From contig NZ_CP048411.1 of NCBI RefSeq assembly GCF_019355055.1, positions 620,001-684,000 of the forward strand: a DNA stretch of 64,000 nucleotides. The letters run 5' to 3'. Positions 35,627 to 44,626 of the stretch are shown piece after piece. Within the stretch, counting starts at the first letter, position 1; the number at the start of each line of letters is the position of its first letter. Origin of the DNA: Pseudomonas sp. MTM4 (GTDB lineage Bacteria; Pseudomonadota; Gammaproteobacteria; Pseudomonadales; Pseudomonadaceae). The notes under the pieces were generated by a model. The model ran no database searches. It was not told the origin of the DNA and saw nothing but the letters and a program-made list of their open reading frames with translations. The translations under genes were made by a program, and so were the position numbers.

Positions 35627-37156
35627 ATGGCTCGCTCGATCAACATCATGGGGCTGGTCGGCACCGGCGTAATGGGCGCCGGCATCGCCCAGATCGCGGC
35701 GCAGGCTGGCGTGCAAGTGCGTCTGTACGATGCCCGTGAAGGCGCCGCCTTGACCGCGTGCGACAATCTCGCGGCCACCCTCGGCAAACTGGTGGCCAAG
35801 GGCAAGATCACCGAGGCCTCCGCCGACGCTGCCATGGCGCTGCTCAAGCCGGTCGCCGCCATCGAGGAACTTGCCGGTTGCGACATGGTGGTGGAAGCCA
35901 TCATCGAGAACCTGGATGCCAAGCGCGGCCTGCTGACCCAGTTGGAAGGCATCGTTGACGCCGAATGCATCCTGGCGACCAACACCTCGTCGCTCTCGGT
36001 GAGCGCCATCGCCACCGCCTGTCAGCATCCGCAGCGCGTCGCCGGCTTTCACTTCTTCAACCCTGTTCCGTTGATGAAGGTGGTCGAAGTCATCGACGGA
36101 ATCGCCACCGATCCGGCCGTCAGCGATGCCCTGTTGGACCTGGCCAAGCGCATGGGCCACACCGGTGTCCGCGCCAAGGACACTCCAGGCTTCATCGTCA
36201 ATCATGCGGGTCGTGCCTACGGCACCGAAGCCCTGAAGATCCTCGGCGAAGGTGTCGCCCTGCAAGGCGACGTGGACCGCATCCTGCGCGAGGGCGCCGG
36301 TTTCCGCATGGGCCCGCTGGAGCTGTTCGACCTCACCGCGCTGGACGTTTCCCATCCGGTGATGGAATCCATCTACACCCAGTTCTACCACGACCCGCGC
36401 TACACGCCGTCCCCGCTGACCCGCCAGATGCTGGTGGCCGGCCGCGTGGGCCGCAAGGTGGGGCAGGGGTTCTACCGCTACCAGAACGGCCAGATGGTCG
36501 ATGCGCCGCAACCGCAACCGGTGCCGAGTGTTGAGCAATTGCCGCCGGTGTGGGTCGCCACCGAGAACACGGACGACCGGCAGACGCTGGTCGAGCTGCT
36601 CGATGCGCTGGGTGCGCAGGTGGAGGAGGGCGATCATCCTTCCGAGCAGGCGCTGTGCCTGATTGCGCCCTACGGCGATGACGCCACCACCGCAACCAAT
36701 CGTTTCGGCGTGGATGCCGCGCGCACGGTGTGCGTGGACCTGCTGACCGATCTGTCTCGCCATCGCACGCTGATGATGACACCGGCTACCCGTCCGGACA
36801 TGCGCGTTGCCGCCCATGCGCTGTTCGCCCGCGATGGCGTGGGCGTTACCGTGATTCGCGACAGCGTCGGTTTCGTAGCGCAGCGCGTGCTGGCCATGGT
36901 GGTCAACCTGGCCTGCGACATCGCTCAGCAGCGGATCGCCAGCCCCGAGGACATTGATCAGGCCGTGCGTCTGGGCCTGGGTTACCCGCAGGGTCCGCTG
37001 GCCTGGGGCGACAGCCTCGGTCCGCGTCGCCTGCTGACCATACTCGAGCGCATGTTGAACGTGACCGGCGACCCGCGTTACCGCCCGAGCCACTGGCTGC
37101 GCCGCCGTGCCCTGCTGGGTCTGTCGCTGCGCCTGGATGAGCCGTCCGCCGTATAA
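35627..37156 (+). CDS. 3-hydroxyacyl-CoA dehydrogenase (PaaH/DcaH-like)
   Basis: A 509-aa enzyme. It has a Rossmann domain GLVGTGVMGAGIAQIA (about 6-20), HFFNPVPLMKVVEVI with the catalytic His, and DTPGFIVNH. Two 3HCDH C-terminal domains follow, the second ending FVAQRVLAMVVNLACD and LGLGYPQGPLAWGD. This two-C-domain form of about 500 residues is typical of PaaH/PaaC and DcaH enzymes that act on 3-hydroxyadipyl-CoA. That length supports a dicarboxylyl-CoA route rather than fatty-acid oxidation. Confidence 0.9.
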   Translation: MARSINIMGLVGTGVMGAGIAQIAAQAGVQVRLYDAREGAALTACDNLAATLGKLVAKGKITEASADAAMALLKPVAAIEELAGCDMVVEAIIENLDAKRGLLTQLEGIVDAECILATNTSSLSVSAIATACQHPQRVAGFHFFNPVPLMKVVEVIDGIATDPAVSDALLDLAKRMGHTGVRAKDTPGFIVNHAGRAYGTEALKILGEGVALQGDVDRILREGAGFRMGPLELFDLTALDVSHPVMESIYTQFYHDPRYTPSPLTRQMLVAGRVGRKVGQGFYRYQNGQMVDAPQPQPVPSVEQLPPVWVATENTDDRQTLVELLDALGAQVEEGDHPSEQALCLIAPYGDDATTATNRFGVDAARTVCVDLLTDLSRHRTLMMTPATRPDMRVAAHALFARDGVGVTVIRDSVGFVAQRVLAMVVNLACDIAQQRIASPEDIDQAVRLGLGYPQGPLAWGDSLGPRRLLTILERMLNVTGDPRYRPSHWLRRRALLGLSLRLDEPSAV

Positions 37157-37179
37157 CCCTTTTCTATATAGGTATCATC

Positions 37180-38382
37180 ATGCTGAACGCCTACATCTAC
37201 GCTGGCCTGCGTACTCCCTTCGGTCGCCATGGCGGTGGTCTGGCTCCGGTTCGCCCGGATGATCTGATTGCCGACGTGATCCGCGAGCTGATTGCGCGCA
37301 CCGGCATTGACGGGGCTGCCGTCGACGACCTGATCCTCGGCAACACCAACCAGGCCGGTGAAGACAGCCGTAACATCGCCCGTCATGCCGTGCTGCTCTC
37401 CGGCCTGCCGGTCACCGTGCCCGGCCAGACCGTCAACCGGCTGTGTGCCAGTGGCCTGGCCGCGATCGTCGATGCTGCACGCGCCGTCACCTGCAACGAA
37501 GGCGAACTGTTCGTTGCAGGCGGCGTGGAAAGCATGTCGCGCGCCCCGTTCGTCATGGCCAAGGCCGAGAAGGCCTATAGCCGCGACTTCACGGTGTACG
37601 ACAGCACCATCGGCGCGCGCTTCCCGAACCCGAAAATCATCGAGCAGTTCGGCAACGACAGCATGCCGCAGACTGGCGACAACGTGGCCCTCGAGTTTGG
37701 CATCAGCCGTGAAGAGGCCGACACCTTTGCCGCTGCCTCACAGGCCAAGTTCGAAGCCGCCCGCCAGGCTGGTTTCTTCGCCGAGGAGATCTTGCCGGTG
37801 AGCGTGCCGACCGGTCGCAAGACCCCGCCGAGCGTGATCGCCGAGGATGAGCATCCGCGTCCGCAATCCGACATGGCCGCACTGACCAAGCTGCGCCCGC
37901 TGTTCGAAGACGGCGTGGTCACCGCGGGTAACGCCTCGGGCGTGAACGACGGTGCCGCCGCGCTGCTGATCGGCAGCCAGGCCGCTGGCGAGAAGCACGG
38001 CCTCAAGCCAATGGCACGCATCCTGTCCGCCGCCGTTGCCGGCGTCGAGCCGCGCATCATGGGCGTTGGACCGGTGGAAGCCATCAACAAGGCACTGGCC
38101 CGTGCTGGCCTGAGCCTGACCGATATGGACATCATCGAAATCAACGAAGCCTTCGCCTCGCAGGTGCTGGGCTGTCTGAAGGGCCTGGATGTGGCGTTCG
38201 ACGACCCGCGCGTCAACCCGAACGGTGGCGCGATTGCCGTGGGTCATCCGCTGGGGGCTTCCGGAGCCCGCCTGGCACTGTCCACCGCGCGTGAATTGCA
38301 GCGCAGCGGCAAGCGCTACGCGGTCATCAGCTTGTGTATCGGTGTCGGCCAGGGCCTGGCCATGGTCATCGAGCGCGTCTGA
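37180..38382 (+). CDS. Thiolase, 3-oxoadipyl-CoA thiolase-like (acetyl-CoA acyltransferase)
   Basis: A 400-aa type II thiolase. The nucleophile is Cys89 in NRLCASGLAAI, the catalytic His is in AVGHPLGASGAR (about residue 356), and the second Cys is Cys386 in SLCIGVGQGLA. It splits 3-oxoacyl-CoA to acetyl-CoA and a shortened acyl-CoA. Size and sequence resemble PcaF/PaaJ; in this cluster the products would be acetyl-CoA and succinyl-CoA if adipate is the substrate. Confidence 0.9.
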   Translation: MLNAYIYAGLRTPFGRHGGGLAPVRPDDLIADVIRELIARTGIDGAAVDDLILGNTNQAGEDSRNIARHAVLLSGLPVTVPGQTVNRLCASGLAAIVDAARAVTCNEGELFVAGGVESMSRAPFVMAKAEKAYSRDFTVYDSTIGARFPNPKIIEQFGNDSMPQTGDNVALEFGISREEADTFAAASQAKFEAARQAGFFAEEILPVSVPTGRKTPPSVIAEDEHPRPQSDMAALTKLRPLFEDGVVTAGNASGVNDGAAALLIGSQAAGEKHGLKPMARILSAAVAGVEPRIMGVGPVEAINKALARAGLSLTDMDIIEINEAFASQVLGCLKGLDVAFDDPRVNPNGGAIAVGHPLGASGARLALSTARELQRSGKRYAVISLCIGVGQGLAMVIERV

Positions 38383-38453
38383 GCGAAGGCTGTTTGCTCA
38401 TCTGAACCAGGTCGGCGGAGTTTTGTGCCGGCCGTGTTGAAAAGGTAAGAGAC

Positions 38454-39686
38454 ATGGGTGCATTGAGTGGGATTCGGGTGCTCGACCTGAGTCGTGTATT
38501 GGCTGGCCCCTGGTGCGGCCAAGTGCTGGCCGACCTTGGCGCCGAAGTGATCAAGGTCGAACGGCCGCGTGTGGGTGATGACACCCGTGGCTGGGGCCCG
38601 CCTTACATGAAAACGCCGGATGGCGAGAACAGCATCGAGGCGTCCTATTACCAGTCCACCAACCGCAACAAGCTGTCGGTGGCTGTGAACATCGCCACGC
38701 CGGAAGGTCAGGAGCTGGTGCGAGCACTGGCGGCCACCTCCGACGTGCTGATCGAGAACTACAAGGCCGGCTCGCTGGCCAAGTACGGGCTGGACTACGA
38801 CAGCCTGTCGAAGCTTAATCCGCGTCTGGTCTACTGCTCGATCACCGGTTTCGGTCTGACCGGCCCGCGCGCCGAAGAGCCCGGCTACGACTTCGTCATC
38901 CAGGGCATGGGCGGTCTGATGAGCATCACCGGCGAGAAGGACGGTGTGCCGGGTGCCGGCCCGCAGAAGGTGGGCGTGGCCGTGGCGGACGTAATGACCG
39001 GCCTGTATTCCACCATCGCCATTCAGGCGGCGTTGCTGGCACGTGAAAAGACTGGTCGCGGCCAGCACTGCGATATGGCGCTGCTGGATGTGCAGGTGGC
39101 CGCCCTGGGCAACCAGAGCCAGAACTACCTGAGCACCGGCAAACCGCCGGGCCGTCAGGGCAACGCCCACGTCAACATCGTGCCATATCAGGTGTTCACT
39201 GCCAGCGACATGGATTTCATCATTGCCTGTGGCAACGACACTCAGTTCGTAGCCCTGTGCGATGCCATCAGCCTGCCGGAACTGCCGCGGGACCCGCGCT
39301 TCACCAAAAACGCCGACCGCGTGCGCAACCGCGACGCCATCGTCGGGCTGCTGTCCGAGCACTTCCTCAAGGACACCGCCGACAACTGGGTCACCCGGAT
39401 CCATGCGGCGAAGGTACCAGTCGGCGTGATCAACGACATCGGCCGCGCCCTGGCTGAGCCGCAGGTGCTGGCGCGCGACATGCTGGTCGATATCCCGCAC
39501 GCCAAGAACCCGGACTTCAGGATGGTCGGGAGCCCGGTGAAGCTCTCGGGCACGCCGGTCGAGTACAAGCGGCCTGCGCCGATGCTCGGTGAGCACACGG
39601 AGCAGGTTCTGAAATCCGTCCTGGGGCTTTCAGCCGATGCGCTGGATGTTCTGAAAGACAAGGGGGTCATCGAGCAACTCACGTAA
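38454..39686 (+). CDS. CaiB/BaiF family (class III) CoA-transferase
   Basis: A 410-aa class III CoA-transferase. RVLDLSRVLAGPWCGQVLADLGAEVIKVERP is the family's N-terminal signature in pieces (RVLAGPWCGQ, GAEVIKVE). Catalytic Asp179 lies in VAVADVMTGLYS. It would activate the imported or intracellular dicarboxylate by CoA transfer, for example from succinyl-CoA. It replaces the DcaIJ-type (class I) transferase of Acinetobacter adipate operons. It lies 71 bp after the thiolase and before the Tct transport genes. Confidence 0.88.
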   Translation: MGALSGIRVLDLSRVLAGPWCGQVLADLGAEVIKVERPRVGDDTRGWGPPYMKTPDGENSIEASYYQSTNRNKLSVAVNIATPEGQELVRALAATSDVLIENYKAGSLAKYGLDYDSLSKLNPRLVYCSITGFGLTGPRAEEPGYDFVIQGMGGLMSITGEKDGVPGAGPQKVGVAVADVMTGLYSTIAIQAALLAREKTGRGQHCDMALLDVQVAALGNQSQNYLSTGKPPGRQGNAHVNIVPYQVFTASDMDFIIACGNDTQFVALCDAISLPELPRDPRFTKNADRVRNRDAIVGLLSEHFLKDTADNWVTRIHAAKVPVGVINDIGRALAEPQVLARDMLVDIPHAKNPDFRMVGSPVKLSGTPVEYKRPAPMLGEHTEQVLKSVLGLSADALDVLKDKGVIEQLT

Positions 39687-39788
39687 CCCATCCAGTAACC
39701 GGTACTGGCTCACTGCCTGAGCTGGACGTAAGCCCGGTCATGTTGCGACATGCCGGGTCATCAAATACGCAACCACAAGAGAGATAAT

Positions 39789-40775
39789 ATGAACAAGTTG
39801 ATGAAAATGCTGGTGGCGACAAGCGCTGCCGTGTTGCTTCCGCTGCTCGGTACGGCCGCCCAGGCTGCCGATTGGCCGTCCAAGAACATCACACTGGTCG
39901 TTCCGTACGCCGCCGGTGGCTCCACGGATATCCTGTCCCGTCGGGTGGCCGACCTTCTGGGCACGGAACTGGGTGTGAACGTTATCGTCGAGAACCGCCC
40001 GGGTGCCGGCACCACTGTTGCCACCGCGCAACTGGCCCGGGTTTCCAAGCGCGATGCCGATTACCGCGTGCTGATGGCGTCCCCGGGGCACACTGTTGGC
40101 GCGAGTCTTTATCCCCTGGCCTATGACCCGGTAAAAGACTTCCGCTTTATTCAGAACATTATTGATATCCCTAACGTCCTCGTCGTACCGGCCAAGAGCA
40201 AGTTCCAGACCTTCGAAGAGTTCGTGCAAGCCGCGAAGACCGAGCAGACCTCCTTCAGCTCGCCTGGTATCGGCAGCTCCATCCATATGTCGGGTGAACT
40301 GTTCAAAGCCAAGATCGGTGCGTCACAGATGACCCACGTTCCGTTCCGTGGAAGTGGCGAGGCGCTCCCGGCACTGCTGTCGGGTGATGTCGACTTTTCG
40401 TTCGAGAACCTGCCAACTGTCTATCCGATGATCAAGTCCGGGCAACTGCGGGTACTGGCTGTCAGCACCAGCGAGCCTTCGCCCTTCCTGCCGGACGTGC
40501 CGACCGTGCAGTCCGTTGGTGTTGAGCCGGGGCTGTCCGACTTTGCCACCTCCGCCTGGTTCGGTCTTATCGGGAGCGCCTCGATGTCCGACGAGGCCTA
40601 CGGCAAGCTGCAGGCCGGCGTGCAAAACGTCATGCAAAGCCAGGCGTTCGAGGATTTCCTACCGCAGCTGGGCGCTGTCGCCGGCAAGGAATCCGGGGAA
40701 GCGTTCAAGTCCATGGTGGAGCGGGATATCAAGCAGTGGGCTGATCTGGTCGAAGCCGCCGGACTCGGCGAATAA
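39789..40775 (+). CDS. tctC: Tripartite tricarboxylate transporter substrate-binding protein (TctC/Bug)
   Basis: A 328-aa exported protein; signal peptide about 1-26 (MNKLMKMLVATSAAVLLPLL...AQA). The Bug motifs WPSKNITLVVPYAAGGSTDILSRR (in pieces, e.g. PYAAGGSTD), VENRPGAGTTVA and HVPFRGSGEALPALLSGDVD are present. It binds a carboxylate in the periplasm and delivers it to TctAB. ATG 39789 follows GAGAGATAAT. It heads a complete tctCBA set inside a dicarboxylate beta-oxidation cluster, so a dicarboxylate such as adipate is a likely ligand. Confidence 0.9.
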   Translation: MNKLMKMLVATSAAVLLPLLGTAAQAADWPSKNITLVVPYAAGGSTDILSRRVADLLGTELGVNVIVENRPGAGTTVATAQLARVSKRDADYRVLMASPGHTVGASLYPLAYDPVKDFRFIQNIIDIPNVLVVPAKSKFQTFEEFVQAAKTEQTSFSSPGIGSSIHMSGELFKAKIGASQMTHVPFRGSGEALPALLSGDVDFSFENLPTVYPMIKSGQLRVLAVSTSEPSPFLPDVPTVQSVGVEPGLSDFATSAWFGLIGSASMSDEAYGKLQAGVQNVMQSQAFEDFLPQLGAVAGKESGEAFKSMVERDIKQWADLVEAAGLGE

Positions 40776-40834
40776 GCCTCAACAGCTTCATGGGGCGTCG
40801 CCGCGCGGGACGCCTCTGTCTATCTGGATGGATT

Positions 40835-41347
40835 ATGAAAAACACCGCCATTCGCCAGAGAGTCTCCAGGCTTGCCAGCGTCGATGCAGCTGCCGGTCTG
40901 GTTCTCATCGTGGCATCCCTTACGTTTCTGTTTTATCTGGTTCCAGCGTACATCGTTGAGCCTCGCAGGCTTCAGTCACCGCTGCTGTCGCCCCTGGTCC
41001 TTCCTCAGATCATGGGTTGGATGATTCTGTTACTTGGTATCGGTCTGGTGCTCGGCACGATATTTGGCCCGAAGCGTGAGCGGGAAGAAAAATACACCAA
41101 ACTTCGCGACTTGCCGCTCCATCAATGGCTGCTGCCGTTGCTGGCCTTCGCCGTTTACTACTTCGGGCTCGAGCTGCTGGGCGCGGCGGTCTGTGGCGTG
41201 CTGGCCACGATGTTGCTGTTCGTAGCCATGGGGGTCAGGCGCATTGGCATTTATCTGCTGGGTGTTGCGATGCCGATCGGTATCTGCCTGGCCTTCGACT
41301 ATGGCCTGAATGTTCCCCTGCCTTACGGCTCGCTCTGGGGATATTGA
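40835..41347 (+). CDS. tctB: TctB small membrane subunit
   Basis: A 170-aa inner-membrane protein with four hydrophobic helices (about 22-45, 58-80, 98-115 and 120-160), as in TctB. The start at 40835 lies after a GGAT-like RBS. It sits between the binding protein and the large permease gene, the standard order C-B-A. TctB sequences vary strongly, so identity rests on topology and position. Confidence 0.85.
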   Translation: MKNTAIRQRVSRLASVDAAAGLVLIVASLTFLFYLVPAYIVEPRRLQSPLLSPLVLPQIMGWMILLLGIGLVLGTIFGPKREREEKYTKLRDLPLHQWLLPLLAFAVYYFGLELLGAAVCGVLATMLLFVAMGVRRIGIYLLGVAMPIGICLAFDYGLNVPLPYGSLWGY

Positions 41348-41371
41348 GTACCCGCTTGATGAGATTATGAA

Positions 41372-42847
41372 ATGGACCAGATGCTTGAGGTGCTCAGCCT
41401 TTTCCTGAGCGTGGAAAACATCCTGATGATCGCGGTCGGCGTGGTGATTGGCGTCGTGATCGGAGCCATACCCGGGTTGACCGCAACCATGGCGGTAGCC
41501 CTGGCGCTGCCGTTCACCTTCGGCATGGAGCCCGTCACCGCGATCCTGCTGCTGGTCGGCATTTACAAGGGCGGCATGTATGGCGGATCGATCACTGCCA
41601 TTCTGATCCGCACTCCGGGCTCGCCAGCGTCTGCCAGCACGCTGCTGGACGGTTACCCGATGGCGCAGAAGGGTGAAGCCAAGAAGGCACTGTCCATGGC
41701 GCTGTACGCGTCCTGTATCGCCGACTTCATCTCCAATCTGTCGCTGATCTTCCTGGCGGGTTACCTGGCCAAGCTGGCGCTGAACTTCGGGCCGCCGGAG
41801 TATTTCTGGCTGATCTGCTTCTCGCTGACGATCATCATTTCCGTTTCCGGTGATTCGGTGATGAAGGGGCTGGTCGCCGCTGCTTTAGGGGTGATCCTCG
41901 CGCTGGTTGGCATGGATCCGGTCTACGGTACCGAGCGCCTGACCTTCGACAATTACAATCTGATGGATCGCATCAACTTCATCCCGCTGTTGATTGGTCT
42001 GTTCGCCATTCCCGAGATTCTCGAGTTCTATCTGTCGCGGGCCCGGGAGCACATCCAGACCGCCGTGGCGGGTGCCGACGTGACCTGGCAGGAGCTCAAA
42101 GGCAGCATGCGCAGCATCATTCGAGGCAGCTTCATCGGTGTGATCATCGGTGCCATTCCGGGCACTGGCGCGACAGCCGCTTCGTTCATCTCCTATTCGG
42201 AGGCACGCCGCAATTCGCCCAACAGGGACAATTTCGGCAAGGGCGAAATCGAGGGTGTAGCCGCAGCCGAGGCGGGCAACAACGCGGTTGCCGGCGCGAC
42301 CATGATTCCGCTGCTGTCATTGGGAATCCCCGGCGACGTGATCACCGCGATCATCCTCGGCGCTTTCATGATCCATGGACTGACTCCCGGACCGATTCTT
42401 TTCCAAGAGAACATGAATCTGATCTACGCGCTGTTCTGCGGCATCATGCTCAGCTCCGTGGTGTTGTTCGGTACCGGCAAGCTGGCGATCCGGTATTTTT
42501 CCCGGATTGCCGACGTTCCCAAGCGGATCCTGTTCCCCATCGTTTTGATGTTCTGCATCTACGGCGCCTACGCCGTGAACAACAGCACCTTCGATATCGC
42601 TGTCATGCTGGTGTTCGGCCTGGTCGGCTTCATTTTCAACCGTACCGGATTCGCCTCAGCACCGTTTCTGATCGGTTTCATCCTGGGGCCGATGCTGGAA
42701 GACAACTTCCGTCGTTCCCTGCTGATCAGCAGCAACAGTTTCGATGTGTTTGTTCGTGGCCCCATCGACTGGTTCTTCATCGCGCTGACGGTGCTATCTC
42801 TGGGCTTTGCCTTGCGCCGCTACCTTCAATCACTACGCACCAATTGA
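41372..42847 (+). CDS. tctA: TctA large membrane permease
   Basis: A 491-aa protein with 11-12 helices and the two TctA repeats: [20 protein letters not shown] (about 20-40) and [20 protein letters not shown] (about 250-270), plus GLTPGP. It moves the carboxylate, probably with Na+ or H+. It ends the transport set and is 39 bp before etfB. Confidence 0.93.
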   Translation: MDQMLEVLSLFLSVENILMIAVGVVIGVVIGAIPGLTATMAVALALPFTFGMEPVTAILLLVGIYKGGMYGGSITAILIRTPGSPASASTLLDGYPMAQKGEAKKALSMALYASCIADFISNLSLIFLAGYLAKLALNFGPPEYFWLICFSLTIIISVSGDSVMKGLVAAALGVILALVGMDPVYGTERLTFDNYNLMDRINFIPLLIGLFAIPEILEFYLSRAREHIQTAVAGADVTWQELKGSMRSIIRGSFIGVIIGAIPGTGATAASFISYSEARRNSPNRDNFGKGEIEGVAAAEAGNNAVAGATMIPLLSLGIPGDVITAIILGAFMIHGLTPGPILFQENMNLIYALFCGIMLSSVVLFGTGKLAIRYFSRIADVPKRILFPIVLMFCIYGAYAVNNSTFDIAVMLVFGLVGFIFNRTGFASAPFLIGFILGPMLEDNFRRSLLISSNSFDVFVRGPIDWFFIALTVLSLGFALRRYLQSLRTN

Positions 42848-42885
42848 TCGCCGCCACCTCTGTGGTGCCTGCAATCGGAGACCTT

Positions 42886-43635
42886 ATGAAAATACTGGTA
42901 ACAGTCAAACGAGTGGTCGATTACAACGTCAAGGTCCGCGTCAAGGCGGACAACTCCGGCGTCGACCTCGCCAACGTCAAGATGTCGATGAACCCCTTCT
43001 GCGAGATCGCCGTGGAAGAAGCCGTGCGCCTGAAAGAGAAGGGCGTGGCCAGTGAAATCGTCGTGGTTTCCATCGGTCCGACCGCTGCCCAGGAGCAGCT
43101 GCGTACAGCGCTGGCGCTGGGTGCGGATCGCGCCGTACTGGTCGAGTCGACCGAAGAGCTCAATTCGTTGGCGGTCGCCAAATTGTTGAAAGCAGTAGTC
43201 GACAAGGAGCAGCCGCAGCTGATCATCCTAGGCAAGCAGGCCATCGACAGCGACAACAACCAGACCGGCCAGATGCTGGGTGCACTGACCGGATTCGCTC
43301 AGGGCACCTTCGCGTCGAAAGTCGAAGTGGAAGGCGACAAGGTCAAGGTCGAGCGTGAAATCGATGGCGGCGCGCAAACCGTTGCGCTGAACCTCCCGGC
43401 GATCGTCACCACCGACCTGCGTCTGAACGAGCCGCGCTATGCGTCGCTGCCGAACATCATGAAGGCCAAGAAAAAGCCGCTGGAAGTGCTGACACCCGAC
43501 GCACTGGGCGTATCGACCACCTCCACTGTGAAGACCCTGAAAGTCGAAGCGCCTGCTGCCCGTAGCGCAGGTATCAAGGTCAAGTCCGTGGCTGAATTGG
43601 TCGAGAAACTGAAGAACGAGGCGAAGGTAATCTAA
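42886..43635 (+). CDS. etfB: Electron transfer flavoprotein beta subunit
   Basis: A 249-aa ETF beta. [19 protein letters not shown] at the N-terminus and the recognition-loop/AMP region [21 protein letters not shown] are typical. The start 42886 is preferred over 42844, which overlaps tctA. With ETF alpha it takes electrons from acyl-CoA dehydrogenase and passes them to ETF-quinone oxidoreductase. A cluster-specific ETF would serve the dehydrogenase at 32518. Confidence 0.95.
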   Translation: MKILVTVKRVVDYNVKVRVKADNSGVDLANVKMSMNPFCEIAVEEAVRLKEKGVASEIVVVSIGPTAAQEQLRTALALGADRAVLVESTEELNSLAVAKLLKAVVDKEQPQLIILGKQAIDSDNNQTGQMLGALTGFAQGTFASKVEVEGDKVKVEREIDGGAQTVALNLPAIVTTDLRLNEPRYASLPNIMKAKKKPLEVLTPDALGVSTTSTVKTLKVEAPAARSAGIKVKSVAELVEKLKNEAKVI

Positions 43636-44565
43636 ATGACTATCCTGGTTATCGGTGAACACAACAATGCGGTCCTGGCGGCTGCGACCCTCAACACCGT
43701 GGCCGCTGCAAAAGCGATCGGTGGTGACATTCATGTACTGGTAGCCGGTAGCGGTTGCGGTGCCATCGGTGAGGCGGCTGCCAAGATCGAAGGTGTCTCC
43801 AAGGTGCTGGTCGCCGATGACTCAGCGTACGCCCATCAGCTGCCGGAAAACGTCGCGCCATTGATCGCGGGTCTGGCCAAGGATTACAGCCACGTGCTGG
43901 CGGCCGCGACCACCAACGGCAAGAACTTCCTGCCGCGCGTCGCCGCCCAGCTGGACGTGGATCAGATCTCCGAGATCATCGCTGTCGAAAGCGCCGATAC
44001 GTTCAAGCGCCCGATTTATGCCGGTAACGCCATTGCCACCGTACAGTCCAGCGCAGCGATCAAGGTCATTACCGTGCGGGTTACCGGTTTCGATCCGGTC
44101 AATGCTGTAGGCGGTTCGGCGTCGGTGGAGCAGGTTTCAGGTACGGGTGATGCTGGTGTTTCCGCATTCGTTGGTGAGGAACTCGCCAAGTCCGATCGTC
44201 CTGAACTGACAGCTGCCAAGATCGTAGTGTCCGGTGGTCGTGGGATGCAGAACGGCGACAACTTCAAGCATCTGTATTCGCTGGCCGACAAGCTGGGGGC
44301 TGCGGTTGGTGCGTCCCGTGCGGCAGTTGATGCGGGCTTCGTCCCGAACGACATGCAGGTCGGCCAGACCGGCAAGATCGTTGCGCCGCAGCTGTACATT
44401 GCGGTGGGTATCTCCGGTGCGATCCAGCACCTGGCTGGCATGAAGGATTCCAAGGTGATCGTTGCGATCAACAAGGACGAAGAAGCGCCTATCTTCCAGG
44501 TTGCCGATTACGGCCTGGTAGGCGATCTGTTCGAGATTCTGCCGGAGCTGGAAAAACTCGTCTGA
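43636..44565 (+). CDS. etfA: Electron transfer flavoprotein alpha subunit
   Basis: A 309-aa ETF alpha whose ATG follows the etfB stop directly. The FAD-binding C-terminal domain shows [29 protein letters not shown] in parts ([17 protein letters not shown]), [16 protein letters not shown] and [20 protein letters not shown]. It forms the heterodimer with EtfB and ends the long plus-strand operon, followed by a strong hairpin at 44582. Confidence 0.95.
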   Translation: MTILVIGEHNNAVLAAATLNTVAAAKAIGGDIHVLVAGSGCGAIGEAAAKIEGVSKVLVADDSAYAHQLPENVAPLIAGLAKDYSHVLAAATTNGKNFLPRVAAQLDVDQISEIIAVESADTFKRPIYAGNAIATVQSSAAIKVITVRVTGFDPVNAVGGSASVEQVSGTGDAGVSAFVGEELAKSDRPELTAAKIVVSGGRGMQNGDNFKHLYSLADKLGAAVGASRAAVDAGFVPNDMQVGQTGKIVAPQLYIAVGISGAIQHLAGMKDSKVIVAINKDEEAPIFQVADYGLVGDLFEILPELEKLV

Positions 44566-44581
44566 GTCAGAAGGGCAGCCG

Positions 44582-44606
44582 CCCTCGCGCTGGCTGAGCG
44601 CGAGGG
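44582..44606. terminator. Hairpin between convergent etfA and sigma54-activator genes
   Basis: A perfect 10-bp stem (CCCTCGCGCT and its complement) with a 5-nt loop, placed between two convergent stops (44565 and 44627). No T-run follows, so it may stop transcription only in part. Confidence 0.6.
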
Positions 44607-44626
44607 TGGCATTCCACTACGGAGGT

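Noticed and set aside
35609..37093. Antisense open frame of 494 codons opposite the 3-hydroxyacyl-CoA dehydrogenase gene
   Set aside because: Same shadow pattern; the plus-strand protein has Rossmann and C-terminal domain motifs, while the antisense frame has none.
38316..39596. Antisense open frame of 426 codons opposite the CoA-transferase gene
   Set aside because: The plus strand has CaiB/BaiF motifs and Asp179; the antisense frame has no domain signs.
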